Below are positions 21,826 through 30,820 of a stretch of DNA of 44,637 nucleotides, one piece after another (within the stretch, counting starts at the first letter, position 1; each line of letters opens with the position of its first letter). A program made the translations under genes and the position numbers. Below the pieces are notes generated by a model. That model made no database searches. It was not told the origin of the DNA and saw only the letters and a program-made list of their open reading frames with translations. This DNA comes from DASUSH01 sp036375215 (GTDB taxonomy: Bacteria > Actinomycetota > Thermoleophilia > Solirubrobacterales > 70-9), in assembly GCA_036375215.1 (NCBI GenBank), contig DASUSH010000057.1, forward strand, positions 1-44,637, given 5' to 3'.

Positions 21826-23025
21826 CTAGCCGGCGACCGGCTCCGGTGCCCCGGATTCGGCGAACACTGCCTGCGCCGCGGCGACGCCCGCACCGGGCTC
21901 GGCCTCGTGGCCGAGGTCGCGCAGCGCGATCTCGAGCGCGCTCAGCGCGACGATGATGTCGAACGCGCCGAAATACCCGCAGTGGGCGATGCGCACGATG
22001 CGGCCCTTGAGATGGCCCTGGCCGCCGGCCAAGGTGATCCCGTAGCTGTCGCGCATCAGCTTCGGCAGCTTGGCGCCGTCGATCGAGTCCGGGAGCGCGG
22101 CGACGGTGACGACGTTGGCGTTCTCGTCGTCCGGGCCGAAGCGCTCGAGCCCGAGCGCCTCGATCCCGGCGCGGGCGGCGCGGGCGAGGACGGCGTGCCG
22201 GGCGAAGACGGCGCCGAGGCCCTCCTCGAAGATCATCTCGAGGGCGACGTCGAGCGCCATGAAGAGCGTCACGGCGGGGGTGAACGCGGAGTTCGGCGGG
22301 TCCTGGCCCTGGCCCGTCGCGGTCTTCGCCCAGTCCAGGTAGTAGCGGCCGCCGGCCTTCTCGGCGGCGAGGTCCATCGCCCGCTCGGAGGCCGACGCGA
22401 AGGCGAGGCCGGGCGGGCACATGAGTGACTTCTGCGAGCCCGATACGACGACGTCGACGCCCCACTCGTCCTGGGGCAGGTCGGCGGCGCCGAGGCCCGA
22501 CACCGCGTCGACGCAGAGGACCGCGCCGTGCGAGCGCGCGACCTCGTTGAGGGCCCGGACGTCGTTGAGGACGCCGGTCGAGGTCTCCGACTGGGTGACG
22601 TAGACCGCCCGCGGCGCGCGGTCGCGCGCGGCGATGAACTCGTCGAGCGCGCCGGGCTCGACCCGCTCGCCCCACTCGACCTCGAGGTGCCCGGTCTCGG
22701 CCCCGTAGGCGTCGCAGAGCTCGGCCCAGCGCTGGCCGAACTTGCCGCACGAAGCGACCACGGCCGGGTCGCCGGGGCCGATCAGGTTGGCGACGGCCGA
22801 CTCCATCGCCCCGGTCCCCGAGGCGGCGAAGCAGAGCACCTGGTTCTCGGTCTGGAAGACCCGCGGCAGGCGATCCAGCACCCGCGAGTAGACCTCGACG
22901 AAGGCCGGCGCGCGGTGGTAGCGGATCGGCTCCGCCATCACCTGGCTGACGCGAGGCGGCAGCGGCGTGGGCCCCGCGGTCATCAGGTACTGCTTGGCGA
23001 AGGGGTTGACGTCGCGGGCGCTCAT
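21826..23025 (-). CDS. Alanine-glyoxylate/serine-pyruvate-type aminotransferase, probable serine pathway partner
   Basis: 399 residues, class V PLP fold. TAGPTPLPPRV (16-26) is the usual N-terminal motif, ASGTGAMESAVANL (about 69-82) binds PLP phosphate, and the PLP Lys is in SGSQKSLMCPPG. It lies directly upstream of serA in one operon. In several actinobacteria and archaea a serA-linked aminotransferase of this family replaces classical SerC, so phosphohydroxypyruvate amination is a reasonable inference; serine-glyoxylate activity is the alternative. No Shine-Dalgarno; TATGCT is 9 bases upstream of the ATG at 23025, giving a leaderless start. Confidence 0.88.
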   Translation of the reverse strand: MSARDVNPFAKQYLMTAGPTPLPPRVSQVMAEPIRYHRAPAFVEVYSRVLDRLPRVFQTENQVLCFAASGTGAMESAVANLIGPGDPAVVASCGKFGQRWAELCDAYGAETGHLEVEWGERVEPGALDEFIAARDRAPRAVYVTQSETSTGVLNDVRALNEVARSHGAVLCVDAVSGLGAADLPQDEWGVDVVVSGSQKSLMCPPGLAFASASERAMDLAAEKAGGRYYLDWAKTATGQGQDPPNSAFTPAVTLFMALDVALEMIFEEGLGAVFARHAVLARAARAGIEALGLERFGPDDENANVVTVAALPDSIDGAKLPKLMRDSYGITLAGGQGHLKGRIVRIAHCGYFGAFDIIVALSALEIALRDLGHEAEPGAGVAAAQAVFAESGAPEPVAG

Positions 23026-23034
23026 CGGCGGCTC

Positions 23035-23040
23035 AGCATA
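23035..23040 (-). promoter_or_regulatory. -10 element of the aminotransferase-serA operon
   Basis: TATGCT (minus) lies 9 bases before the ATG at 23025. Confidence 0.45.
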
Positions 23041-23101
23041 GGGCCCGCGGCGGTGGATCCGGCGGCGCCGCGACCAGTCGCTGCCGACCTCGAGCGCGGC
23101 A

Positions 23102-23156
23102 CGCCGAAGATCAACACCAGGACCGGATAGAGCACCGCGAGGCCGATCCCGATCCA
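23102..23156 (-). pseudogene. In-frame relic copy of a DUF4190 C-terminal helix
   Basis: Immediately after the TAG of the DUF2510/DUF4190 gene, in the same frame, the minus strand reads VWIGIGL..Y.VLVLIFG. This repeats the gene's own end, GWIGIGLVIAYLLFWVLIFG. At base level the stretch aligns with 23213-23270 with one codon gap and long identical runs (GCCGAAGATCA; CCGATCCCGATCCAG on plus). It is best read as a partial tandem duplication or the tail of a lost paralogue. No start codon or independent gene is present. Confidence 0.55.
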
Positions 23157-23183
23157 GACCTTGTCGGCGCGGCGGCGGGGGCC

Positions 23184-23600
23184 CTAGGACCCGCTCAGGA
23201 AGAGGCCACCGCCGAAGATCAGGACCCAGAAGAGCAGATATGCGATCACGAGCCCGATCCCGATCCAGCCCAGGATGATCCCGGCGTTCGCCATGCCCTC
23301 GCCACCCTGCGTCCCGTTCGACGCCTCGATCTCGTTCTTCGCCTGGTGCCCGAACACGAGCGCGAGGATCGACCCGATGCCGCAGAGGAAGACGATCCCG
23401 AGGACGAGCGACGCGGTCGCCTTGCCGTTGGTGGGCGGGCCCGCCTGCGCGGCGACCGGCGAGCGGTTCTCCGTCCACTGCGCGCCGTCCCAGTAGCGCT
23501 GCGTGTAGGGGTCGTTCGGGTCGGGGTACCAGCCCGGCGGCGTCGCCTGCGCCGGGACGGGCTGGCGGGCGGTGGGCTCCTGGCCGGGGTCGTAGGCCAT
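23184..23600 (-). CDS. DUF2510-DUF4190 small membrane protein
   Basis: 138 residues. Residues about 21-44 form the actinobacterial DUF2510 motif (PPGWYPDP...RYWDGAQWT). A Pro/Ala linker follows, then a DUF4190 two-helix membrane domain (ATASLVLGIVFLCGIGSILALVFGH and AGIILGWIGIGLVIAYLLFW, separated by the EIEASNG loop). Such proteins are usually treated as membrane-anchored unknowns. It starts 1 base after the DUF2752 stop, so it is the last gene of the 25013-23184 cluster. An in-frame relic of its own C-terminal helix follows the stop. Confidence 0.88.
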   Translation of the reverse strand: MAYDPGQEPTARQPVPAQATPPGWYPDPNDPYTQRYWDGAQWTENRSPVAAQAGPPTNGKATASLVLGIVFLCGIGSILALVFGHQAKNEIEASNGTQGGEGMANAGIILGWIGIGLVIAYLLFWVLIFGGGLFLSGS

Positions 23601-23601
23601 C

Positions 23602-24102
23602 TCAGGCGGATCGTATGGCGTCGGCGTTCGCGAGCGCGATCACCCACGGCACGAGCAGCACCGCGAGCGTCGCCGCGGCCATCCGCGCCGGCTGGGTCGC
23701 GTACCGGCGCGCGATGCCACGGGCCCACGGCCCGAACGGGTCGGCGCCGAGCGCCGCCCGGGCCAGCAGGACCGCGCCGTAGCCGGCGGCGAGGAGGGCG
23801 GCGATCGGCCAGAACCAGTTGAACTCGAGGAACGCGGCGTCGCCGTGGGTCAGGTGGAAGAAGGCCCGGGCGGCGCCGCAGCTGGCGCATGGGATTCCCA
23901 CCACCTCGAGCATCGGGCAGCCGCCGATGAGGCCCGCGCCGGAGAGCTCGCCGCCGTCGCGCTGCCAGGCGAAGGCGGCGAGCAGGAACGGCGCGGCCCC
24001 GCAGAGCGAGACCGCGATGCCAGGGATGAAGCGCCGCGGCGCGGGCGCCGGGGCCGCGGCGCCGGCCAGCCCGCCCGCGGGGTGGCTAGCCCCGGCCTCC
24101 AT
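23602..24102 (-). CDS. DUF2752 membrane protein
   Basis: 166 residues. After a Pro/Ala-rich N terminus come membrane segments at about 28-45, 90-112 and 140-158. The DUF2752 signature CPMLEVVGIPCASCGAARAFFHLTHGD lies at about 61-87, with three cysteines and an RAF.HL.HGD motif. The function of DUF2752 is unknown. It overlaps the end of the upstream DUF4190 gene by 17 bases and abuts the next, so this is one operon. Confidence 0.88.
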   Translation of the reverse strand: MEAGASHPAGGLAGAAAPAPAPRRFIPGIAVSLCGAAPFLLAAFAWQRDGGELSGAGLIGGCPMLEVVGIPCASCGAARAFFHLTHGDAAFLEFNWFWPIAALLAAGYGAVLLARAALGADPFGPWARGIARRYATQPARMAAATLAVLLVPWVIALANADAIRSA

Positions 24103-24529
24103 CGCGCCGCAAGGCGGGCAGGCGGTTCCTCGCCGCCGCCAGCATCAGGGGCGCGGCGACCACCGACGTGTCGAAGTCGAAGTCGACGTCGCTCGAGTCG
24201 GAGAAGATCGCGACCGCGAGCCACGCGAGCCCGGCGATGACGCCGATCACGCCCATCACGATTCCGGCCGTCGCCAGCCCGGAGGGCTTCCCGCGCTGGT
24301 TCGCCTGGTTTCGCCCGACGATCGAGAGCACCAGTCCGATCGCGGCCAGGGGGCCGCCGATGAAGAAGCAGATGCCGATGAGGGCCAGGATCATCCCGAC
24401 GAGGCTGCAGACGAAGCCGCCGACGGCCGTGCCTGGGTTCCCCTGGTGTGGGGGCTGGCCTCCGACGGGCTGCGGAGGGGCGGGCGGCGGCGGCGGGGCG
24501 GGTGGAGCCGGCTGGTTTGGGTCGTTCAA
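24086..24529 (-). CDS. DUF4190 membrane protein
   Basis: 147 residues from TTG at 24529, which has AGGAGG 6-7 bases upstream. A Pro-rich cytoplasmic tail (about 1-32) is followed by two membrane helices: GGFVCSLVGMILALIGICFFI, then LATAGIVMGVIGVIAGLAWLAV with the IVGRNQANQRG loop before it. A C-terminal acidic stretch SDSSDVDFDFD follows. It is closely related to the next gene upstream (24597-25013), so the two are tandem duplicates. A GC hairpin separates them. Confidence 0.85.
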   Translation of the reverse strand: MNDPNQPAPPAPPPPPAPPQPVGGQPPHQGNPGTAVGGFVCSLVGMILALIGICFFIGGPLAAIGLVLSIVGRNQANQRGKPSGLATAGIVMGVIGVIAGLAWLAVAIFSDSSDVDFDFDTSVVAAPLMLAAARNRLPALRRDGGRG

Positions 24530-24553
24530 GTGGTCCTCCTGGCGTAGGCGGGG

Positions 24554-24585
24554 GCGGGCCGCCCGGTGCGTTCCGGGCGGCCCGC
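24554..24585. terminator. 13-bp GC hairpin between DUF4190 paralogues
   Basis: A perfect inverted repeat (24554-24566 with 24573-24585) has a 6-base loop. It lies after the stop of the 24597-25013 gene and before the Shine-Dalgarno of the next. It could be a partial terminator or mRNA-end stabiliser within the operon. Confidence 0.6.
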
Positions 24586-24596
24586 TCGCCGCGTTT

Positions 24597-25013
24597 TCAG
24601 CTCCGCAGTCGCTTGAGCGGCGGGATGATCCGGCCGCGGTACAGCTTCAGCGCGATCACGGCCTGTCCGAACGTCGAGGTCGTGATCGTGAGGTCGTCGA
24701 GCACGTCCTCGCCCTCGCTGACGAGGATGATCACGAAGACGATGATGATGATGGCGATCACCGTGCCGATGATTCCCATGACGATGCCGGCGGTGGCAAG
24801 GCCCGTCGGGGCCCCCCGCTCGATCGCCTGCCGGCGTCCCATGATGCTGAGGACGAGGCCGATCACGCACAGCACGATCGTCCAGCCGACCCACGAGACC
24901 AGGAGTCCGACCAGCGCGCAGACGAACCCGGCAACCGCGATCCCCGGCGTTCCCTGCTGCTGCGGCGCGCCGTAGCCCGGCTGCGGGGGCGGTGGTTGAG
25001 GGGGAGTCCCCAT
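24597..25013 (-). CDS. DUF4190 membrane protein (paralogue)
   Basis: 138 residues. A Pro/Gln-rich N-terminal tail (1-24) precedes two membrane helices: GFVCALVGLLVSWVG with IVLCVIGLVLSIMG, and GLATAGIVMGIIGTVIAIIIIV. The SIMGRRQAIERG loop parallels SIVGRNQANQRG in the downstream paralogue. It has a positively charged C terminus. AGGAGG lies 10 bases before the ATG. It is the first gene of the four-gene membrane-protein cluster and divergent from the cupin gene. Function unknown. Confidence 0.85.
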   Translation of the reverse strand: MGTPPQPPPPQPGYGAPQQQGTPGIAVAGFVCALVGLLVSWVGWTIVLCVIGLVLSIMGRRQAIERGAPTGLATAGIVMGIIGTVIAIIIIVFVIILVSEGEDVLDDLTITTSTFGQAVIALKLYRGRIIPPLKRLRS

Positions 25014-25120
25014 TTAGCTCTTTCCTCCTGTTGGTAAGGGCGTAGCCGCCCCGGTTGGACCCTGCGGCGCGCATTCGTATCACGCGCGCCCGTCGGCACG
25101 CCACCGCGAGCGGGGCGGGA

Positions 25121-25126
25121 TATAGG
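25121..25126 (+). promoter_or_regulatory. -10 element of the cupin-yjbQ operon
   Basis: TATAGG lies 8 bases before the GTG at 25135, predicting a leaderless mRNA. Confidence 0.5.
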
Positions 25127-25134
25127 GTCCAGGC

Positions 25135-25563
25135 GTGGCCGAGAGCGGCGAGAGCGGCGTCACGAGCGGCGACGGGTACGCGGTCGGCGCGCTCGACGAC
25201 CTCGGCGACGGATATGGCTTCCGCAAGGTGCGTCGCGGCCTCGGCGTCACCGCGTTCGGCGTCAACGCGATCGTCCTCCCGGCCGGCTGGGAGACCGGCG
25301 GCCACTACCACGACGAGCAGGAGGAGCTCTACTTCGTCCATCGCGGCGAGATCGAGATGACCTTCGGCGACGTCGACGCCCACCGGATCGGCGAGGGCGG
25401 GTTCGCCCGGGTCGACCCGACGACCGTCCGCAGCGTCCGCAACGTCGGCGAGGGCGATGCCGTCTACGTCATCGTCGGCGGCAAGGACGGGTACGTCGGC
25501 CGCGACGGGCACCTCCCCGACGGCGAGGACCCCGACGGCCGCGCCTTCCCGTCGCGGTCGTGA
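25135..25563 (+). CDS. Cupin-domain protein
   Basis: 142 residues. The cupin_2 core spans about 45-115. Motif 1, ETGGHYHDEQEELYFVHRGE (about 58-77), supplies the two His and Glu metal ligands; motif 2 is the weaker HRIGEGGFARVDP...RSVRN, where a His is replaced. It is a small single-domain cupin of unknown substrate (sugar isomerase, dioxygenase and storage roles all exist in the family). Its stop overlaps the GTG of yjbQ (GTGA), so the two are coupled. Confidence 0.85.
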   Translation: MAESGESGVTSGDGYAVGALDDLGDGYGFRKVRRGLGVTAFGVNAIVLPAGWETGGHYHDEQEELYFVHRGEIEMTFGDVDAHRIGEGGFARVDPTTVRSVRNVGEGDAVYVIVGGKDGYVGRDGHLPDGEDPDGRAFPSRS

Positions 25564-26021
25564 AGTTCCACACCGCCTACCACACGTTCGAGACCGCCGA
25601 GCGGCGCGAGTTCGTCCGGATCACGGACGAGGTCCAGGCGGCGGTCGACGCGGCGGCGATCGCGGAGGGCATGGCGCTCGTCTCGGCGATGCACATCACC
25701 GCGGGCGTCTGGGTGAACGACGACGAGCCCGGGATCCAGGCCGACGCGCTCGAGTGGCTCGACAAGGTCGCGCCGCCGAGCTGGAAGCCGGCGGCGAACG
25801 ACGTCGCCGCCGAGCTGCTCCCCGAGGGCGGGGACTATCGCCACCACCGCGGTGGCGAGGACAACGGCGACGCCCACCTGAAGAACCTGCTGGTCCACCA
25901 CCAGGTCATCGTCCCGGTCACCGCCGGCAGGCTGGACCTCGGCCCCTGGCAGGCGATCTTCTACGTCGAGTTCGACGGCCGCCGCCCGAAGCGGCTCGTG
26001 ATCAAGGTGATGGGCGAGTAG
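25560..26021 (+). CDS. YjbQ/UPF0047 family protein (secondary thiamine-phosphate synthase type)
   Basis: 153 residues. The family motifs are HITAGVWVNDDEPG (about 45-58), then YRHHRGGEDNGDAHLKN with conserved His and Asp residues, VPVTAGRLDLGPWQAIFYVEFDG, and a C-terminal KVMGE. E. coli YjbQ has weak thiamine-phosphate synthase activity and the true role is unsettled. Translation is coupled to the cupin gene. Its TAG is directly followed by the stop of the converging DUF4389 gene, with no base between them. Confidence 0.93.
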   Translation: MKFHTAYHTFETAERREFVRITDEVQAAVDAAAIAEGMALVSAMHITAGVWVNDDEPGIQADALEWLDKVAPPSWKPAANDVAAELLPEGGDYRHHRGGEDNGDAHLKNLLVHHQVIVPVTAGRLDLGPWQAIFYVEFDGRRPKRLVIKVMGE

Positions 26022-26644
26022 CTATCCCCACGCGAACGGCGGGTAGCGCGTGACCATGAAGTAGTGGTACGCGGTCGCCCGCACCTGCCAGCGCAGCGCG
26101 ATCTCGGTGAAGTCGAAGAGGCCGCGCGGGTAGGACTTCGTGAAGAGGATCGTGAAGAACGAGGCGATCACGGCGAAGCCGGCGGCGAAGACGAGCGCGC
26201 CGGCGACGATCGCGTAGGGAAAGATCAGCAGCCAGTGGACGAGCGGGCGCCAGTTGTCGACGCCCTCCTCCGGGTAGGAGATCCACAACCGCGCCGGGTG
26301 GTCGGGGTCGTCGTCGAGGCCGAACGGCGGGTACTCGTCGACCATCAGCAGCACGTACGCGTTGACGCGGAAGACCCAGCGCTGCACGCCGACCACGTAG
26401 TCGAACATGCCGCGCGGCCAGCTGCCGGTGAAGAGGACCGCGAAGAAGGCGATGATCAGGACGACCGCGGCGCCGATCCCGAGGAAGGCGAGCACGAAAT
26501 AGTGCGGGATCGCGAGCAGCCACTTGACCAGCGGCAGCCAGCGGTTGTACTCCTCCTGGCGCACGATCCCCGCCTGCACCGGGTAGTCGCGCAGCTCGGT
26601 CGCCAGCTCCGCCGTGCCGGCGATCGCGGGTACCTCGTCCGCTC

Positions 26645-26663
<19 letters not shown>
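26022..26663 (-). CDS. DUF4389 membrane protein
   Basis: 213 residues made of two related halves. Each half has a NRWLPLVKWLLAIPHY-like motif, a long hydrophobic stretch (about 56-77 and 146-167), and a (T)GSWPRGMFDY / TKSYPRGLFDF motif before an amphipathic block ending in YPPF. This internal duplication is typical of DUF4389; function unknown. The ATG at 26663 overlaps the ilvC end by 19 bases. No better start exists before the conserved DYPVQ segment. It is probably on the ilvC transcript. Confidence 0.88.
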
Positions 26664-27646
<983 letters not shown>

Positions 27647-27656
27647 CGGGCGGGTG

Positions 27657-27662
27657 ATCCTA
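27657..27662 (-). promoter_or_regulatory. -10 element of ilvC
   Basis: TAGGAT (minus) lies 10 bases before the ilvC ATG, in the 35-base gap after menE. Confidence 0.5.
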
Positions 27663-27681
27663 GTGCAGTCGTGACCCCCGC

Positions 27682-29007
27682 TCAGCGCAGCTCGCGGCGG
27701 AGAAGCTTGCCCGAGGACGTGCGCGGCAGCTCGCCCACGAACTCGAAGCGCTTCGGCACCTTGAACCCGGCGAGCGCGGCGGAGCAGTGGCGGCGGAGCT
27801 CGTCGGAGCTCGCCTCGGCGCCCTCGCGGAGGACGACGACGGCCTCGACCGCCTCCTGCCACTCGGCGTCGGAGCGGCCGACGGCGGCCGCGTCGGCGAC
27901 GGCCGGATGGCGGAGCAGGACCTCCTCGACCTCGGCCGGCATCACGTTCTCGCCGCCGGTGACGATCATGTCGCCGAGCCGGTCGGTGACGTAGAGGAAG
28001 CCCTCCTCGTCGATATGGCCCAGGTCGCCGGTGTGCAGCCAGCCGTCGACGTCGGCGCACCCCGGGGCGACCGTCGGGCCCTGGACGAGGATCTCCCCGT
28101 CCTCGATCCGCAGGTGGGTGGTGAGCAGCGGCCGGCCGGCCGAGCCGAGCTTGCGGGTGGCGTCGGCCGGGGCGAGCGTGGTCACCTGCGAGGCCGCCTC
28201 GGTGAGCCCGTAGGTCTGGACCACGGTCGCGCCGCGGCCGATCGCCTCTTCGAGGACGTCGTCGGGGACGGGGCCGCCGCCGACGAGCACCGCCCGCAGC
28301 GGCAGCAGGTCGACGCCGGCCTCGAGCAGGCGCCGGAGCTGCGTCGCGACGACCGAGATCAGCGTCACGCCGTCCCCCTCGAGCGAGTCGGCGATCCGCC
28401 CTGAGTCGAAGCCGTCGTGAACGACGGCCGTGGTGCCGTAGATCACGCTGCGCATCACGATCGAGAGGCCGGCGACGTGGTTGAGCGGCAGGCAGGAGAG
28501 CCAGCGGTCGCTCGGCTCCATCCCGAGGTTGAAGGCCGACCCGACGGCGCTCCAGAGGTGGTTGCCGTAGGTGAGCCCGACGGGGCGCGGCCGGCCGGAG
28601 GTGCCGCTGGTGAGGATCCGGCAGTGGATCGCGTTCAGGTCGTGCTCGCCGAGGAGCGGCAGGTCGGCCTCGGGTCCCGCCAGGTCGGCGGGGCTCGAGA
28701 CGGCGAGGATCGCATCGGCGCGCTCGAGCTCAGCCTCCCGCTCGGCGGCGGTGAGGCGCGGGTTGATCGGGTAGGCGACCGCCCCGAGCTTCATCAGCGC
28801 GTGCAGGAGGACGACGAAGTCCGGGCCCGGCGGCAGGTCGAGCGCCACGGTCGCCTCGCGCCGCACCCCCCGCGCGGCGAGCCGCCTGGCGACCCCGCTC
28901 GCCTCAGCCTCGAGCTCGGCGTATGTCAGCTCCTGGCCCGCCGAGACGAGGGCGGGCCGGTCGGGGCACGTCTGGGAGCGCTGGGCGAGCCAGTTGTCGA
29001 GGTTCAT
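27682..29007 (-). CDS. menE: o-succinylbenzoate-CoA ligase
   Basis: 441 residues, ANL adenylate-forming enzyme that activates o-succinylbenzoate with CoA in menaquinone synthesis. The P-loop is ILTSGTSGRPRPVGLTYGN (about 131-149), TYGLTEAASQVTTL is the A5 motif, HTGDLG...GFLYVTDRLGDMIVTGGENVMPAEVE is A7-A8, and the catalytic Lys is in RTSSGKLLRREL. The assignment to MenE over other acyl-CoA ligases rests on the divergent menBACD cluster 40 bases away. The ATG at 29007 starts the conserved NLDNWL segment. Confidence 0.92.
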   Translation of the reverse strand: MNLDNWLAQRSQTCPDRPALVSAGQELTYAELEAEASGVARRLAARGVRREATVALDLPPGPDFVVLLHALMKLGAVAYPINPRLTAAEREAELERADAILAVSSPADLAGPEADLPLLGEHDLNAIHCRILTSGTSGRPRPVGLTYGNHLWSAVGSAFNLGMEPSDRWLSCLPLNHVAGLSIVMRSVIYGTTAVVHDGFDSGRIADSLEGDGVTLISVVATQLRRLLEAGVDLLPLRAVLVGGGPVPDDVLEEAIGRGATVVQTYGLTEAASQVTTLAPADATRKLGSAGRPLLTTHLRIEDGEILVQGPTVAPGCADVDGWLHTGDLGHIDEEGFLYVTDRLGDMIVTGGENVMPAEVEEVLLRHPAVADAAAVGRSDAEWQEAVEAVVVLREGAEASSDELRRHCSAALAGFKVPKRFEFVGELPRTSSGKLLRRELR

Positions 29008-29030
29008 CGCTTCCGGGCGGTCTTCGTGGC

Positions 29031-29036
29031 TATCGT
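29031..29036 (+). promoter_or_regulatory. -10 candidate of menB
   Basis: TATCGT lies 11 bases before the menB ATG in the 40-base menE-menB divergent gap. No Shine-Dalgarno is visible. Confidence 0.35.
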
Positions 29037-29047
29037 GCCCGCAGCCT

Positions 29048-29926
29048 ATGCCGACCCCCCACAAGGACGCACCGCCGCGCGAGGAGCTCTACGCGCCGAT
29101 CGAGTGGAGCCCCGCGGGCGAGTTCGGCGACATCCGCTACGAGAAGGCGGAGGGGATCGCGAAGATCACGATCGACCGGCCCGAGGTCCGCAACGCCTTT
29201 CGCCCGCAGACGCTCGCCGAGCTGCGCGCGGCCTTCGGCCTCGCCCGCGACGACCTCGACGTCGGCCAGATCATCTTCACCGGCGCCGGCGACGAGGCGT
29301 TCTGCTCGGGCGGCGACCAGCGGATCCGCGGCGACGACGGGTACATCGGCGACGACGAGGTCGCCCAGTCGGGCGTCGGCCGGCTCGACGTCGGCGACCT
29401 GCACGTCCAGATCCGGCGCACGCCGAAGCCCGTGATCGCGATGGTCGCGGGCTACGCCGTCGGCGGCGGCCACATCCTCCACCTCGTCTGCGACCTCACG
29501 ATCGCCGCCGAGAACGCGGTCTTCGGCCAGACCGGCCCCCGGGTCGGCAGCTTCGACGGCGGCTTCGGGGCCAGCCTGCTCGCCCGCAACGTGGGCGTGA
29601 AGAAGGCCAAGGAGGTCTGGTTCCTCTGCCGGCTCTACGACGCCGGCGAGGCGCTCGCGATGGGCCTCGTGAACGCGGTCGTGCCGACGGCCGACCTCGA
29701 GCGCGAGACCGTTGCCTGGTGCCGCGAGATGGGGCACCTCTCCCCCCTCGCCCTGCGGCTGCAGAAGGCGAGCTTCAACGCGGAGGAGGACGGCCTCACC
29801 GGGCTCCAGCAGCTCTCCCACGACGCGACGCTCCTCTTCTACATGAGCGAAGAGGGCCAGGAGGGCCGCAACGCCTACCAGGAGGGGCGCCGGCCCGACT
29901 TCTCGAAGTACCCGCGCCGGCCCTAG
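29048..29926 (+). CDS. menB: 1,4-dihydroxy-2-naphthoyl-CoA synthase
   Basis: 292 residues, crotonase fold. It cyclises o-succinylbenzoyl-CoA by an intramolecular Claisen reaction. DEAFCSGGDQRIRG (about 82-95) is the oxyanion-loop motif typical of MenB (SGGDQ), YAVGGGHILHLVCDLTIAAENA gives the second oxyanion Gly, and QTGPRVGSFDGGFG carries the MenB-specific active-site segment. ENAVFGQ before it is normal. It is followed after 12 bases by menA. Confidence 0.96.
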   Translation: MPTPHKDAPPREELYAPIEWSPAGEFGDIRYEKAEGIAKITIDRPEVRNAFRPQTLAELRAAFGLARDDLDVGQIIFTGAGDEAFCSGGDQRIRGDDGYIGDDEVAQSGVGRLDVGDLHVQIRRTPKPVIAMVAGYAVGGGHILHLVCDLTIAAENAVFGQTGPRVGSFDGGFGASLLARNVGVKKAKEVWFLCRLYDAGEALAMGLVNAVVPTADLERETVAWCREMGHLSPLALRLQKASFNAEEDGLTGLQQLSHDATLLFYMSEEGQEGRNAYQEGRRPDFSKYPRRP

Positions 29927-29938
29927 GCGCAGCCGCCC

Positions 29939-30820
29939 TTGGACGCCCTGCGGATCTGGTTGATGGCGGCCCGGCCGCGGACCCTGCCCGCGGCGATCGC
30001 CCCGGTCCTGGTGGGCACGGCCGCCGCCATCGAGGCCGTCGACGACCTCCGCGTCGGGCCGTTCCTCGCCGCGCTCGCGGGCAGCATCCTGATCCAGATC
30101 GGCACGAACCTCGCCAACGACTACTCGGACGCGAAGCGCGGCGCCGACGACGTCGACCGGCTCGGGCCGGTGCGGGTGACCGCCGCCGGGCTCGCGACCC
30201 CGCGCCGCGTCCTCGTCGCCACCTGGATCGCGTTCGCGGGCGCGATCGCGGTCGGCGTCTACCTGGCGATCGTCGCCGGCCCGGTGATCCTCGCCGTGGG
30301 CGCGGTCTCCATCCTCGCGGGGGTGCTCTACACCGGCGGCCCGCGGCCGTACGGCTACGCCGGGCTCGGCGAGCTCTTCGTCTTCCTCTTCTTCGGCCTG
30401 GTCGCGGTGAACGGCTCCTACTTCGTCCAGCTCGAGCGTCTCGACTGGCTCCCGTTCGCGCTCTCGATCCCGGTCGGGATGCTCGCCACGGCGATCCTGG
30501 TCGTGAACAACGTCCGCGACATCGACACCGACCGGCGCGCCGGCAAGATGACGCTCGCGGTGCGGATCGGCCGCGAGCGCGCGCGACGGCTGTTCGCCGC
30601 CCTCGTCATCGGCGCCTTCGCGTTCCTCGCGATCGGCCTCGCCGCCACGGGGGGGCCGGCGACCGCGCTGATCGCCCTGATCTCGCTCCCGCTCGCGCTC
30701 GGCCCGATCCAGCGGGTGCGCTCGCGGACCGACGGCCCCTCCATGAACCGGGCGCTCGCCCAGTCCGGCGCCCTGCTCGGCGCCTTCAGCCTCCTGCTCG
30801 CGGTGGGCCTGCTGCTCTAG
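29939..30820 (+). CDS. menA: 1,4-dihydroxy-2-naphthoate polyprenyltransferase
   Basis: 293 residues from TTG at 29939, UbiA superfamily. It attaches the polyprenyl chain to dihydroxynaphthoate in the membrane. The first Asp-rich motif is NLANDYSDAKRGAD (about 57-70), the second is NNVRDIDTDRRAGK (about 186-199), and about eight hydrophobic segments span the rest. AARPRTLPAAIAPVLVG at the N terminus is characteristic of MenA. Its TAG overlaps the menC GTG by one base. Confidence 0.95.
   Translation: MDALRIWLMAARPRTLPAAIAPVLVGTAAAIEAVDDLRVGPFLAALAGSILIQIGTNLANDYSDAKRGADDVDRLGPVRVTAAGLATPRRVLVATWIAFAGAIAVGVYLAIVAGPVILAVGAVSILAGVLYTGGPRPYGYAGLGELFVFLFFGLVAVNGSYFVQLERLDWLPFALSIPVGMLATAILVVNNVRDIDTDRRAGKMTLAVRIGRERARRLFAALVIGAFAFLAIGLAATGGPATALIALISLPLALGPIQRVRSRTDGPSMNRALAQSGALLGAFSLLLAVGLLL

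Noticed and set aside
28417..30819. Extended N-terminal part of the long plus frame that ends as MenC
   Set aside because: The first ~800 codons are antisense to menE or out of frame with menB and menA. Only the part from GTG at 30820 matches a protein family.
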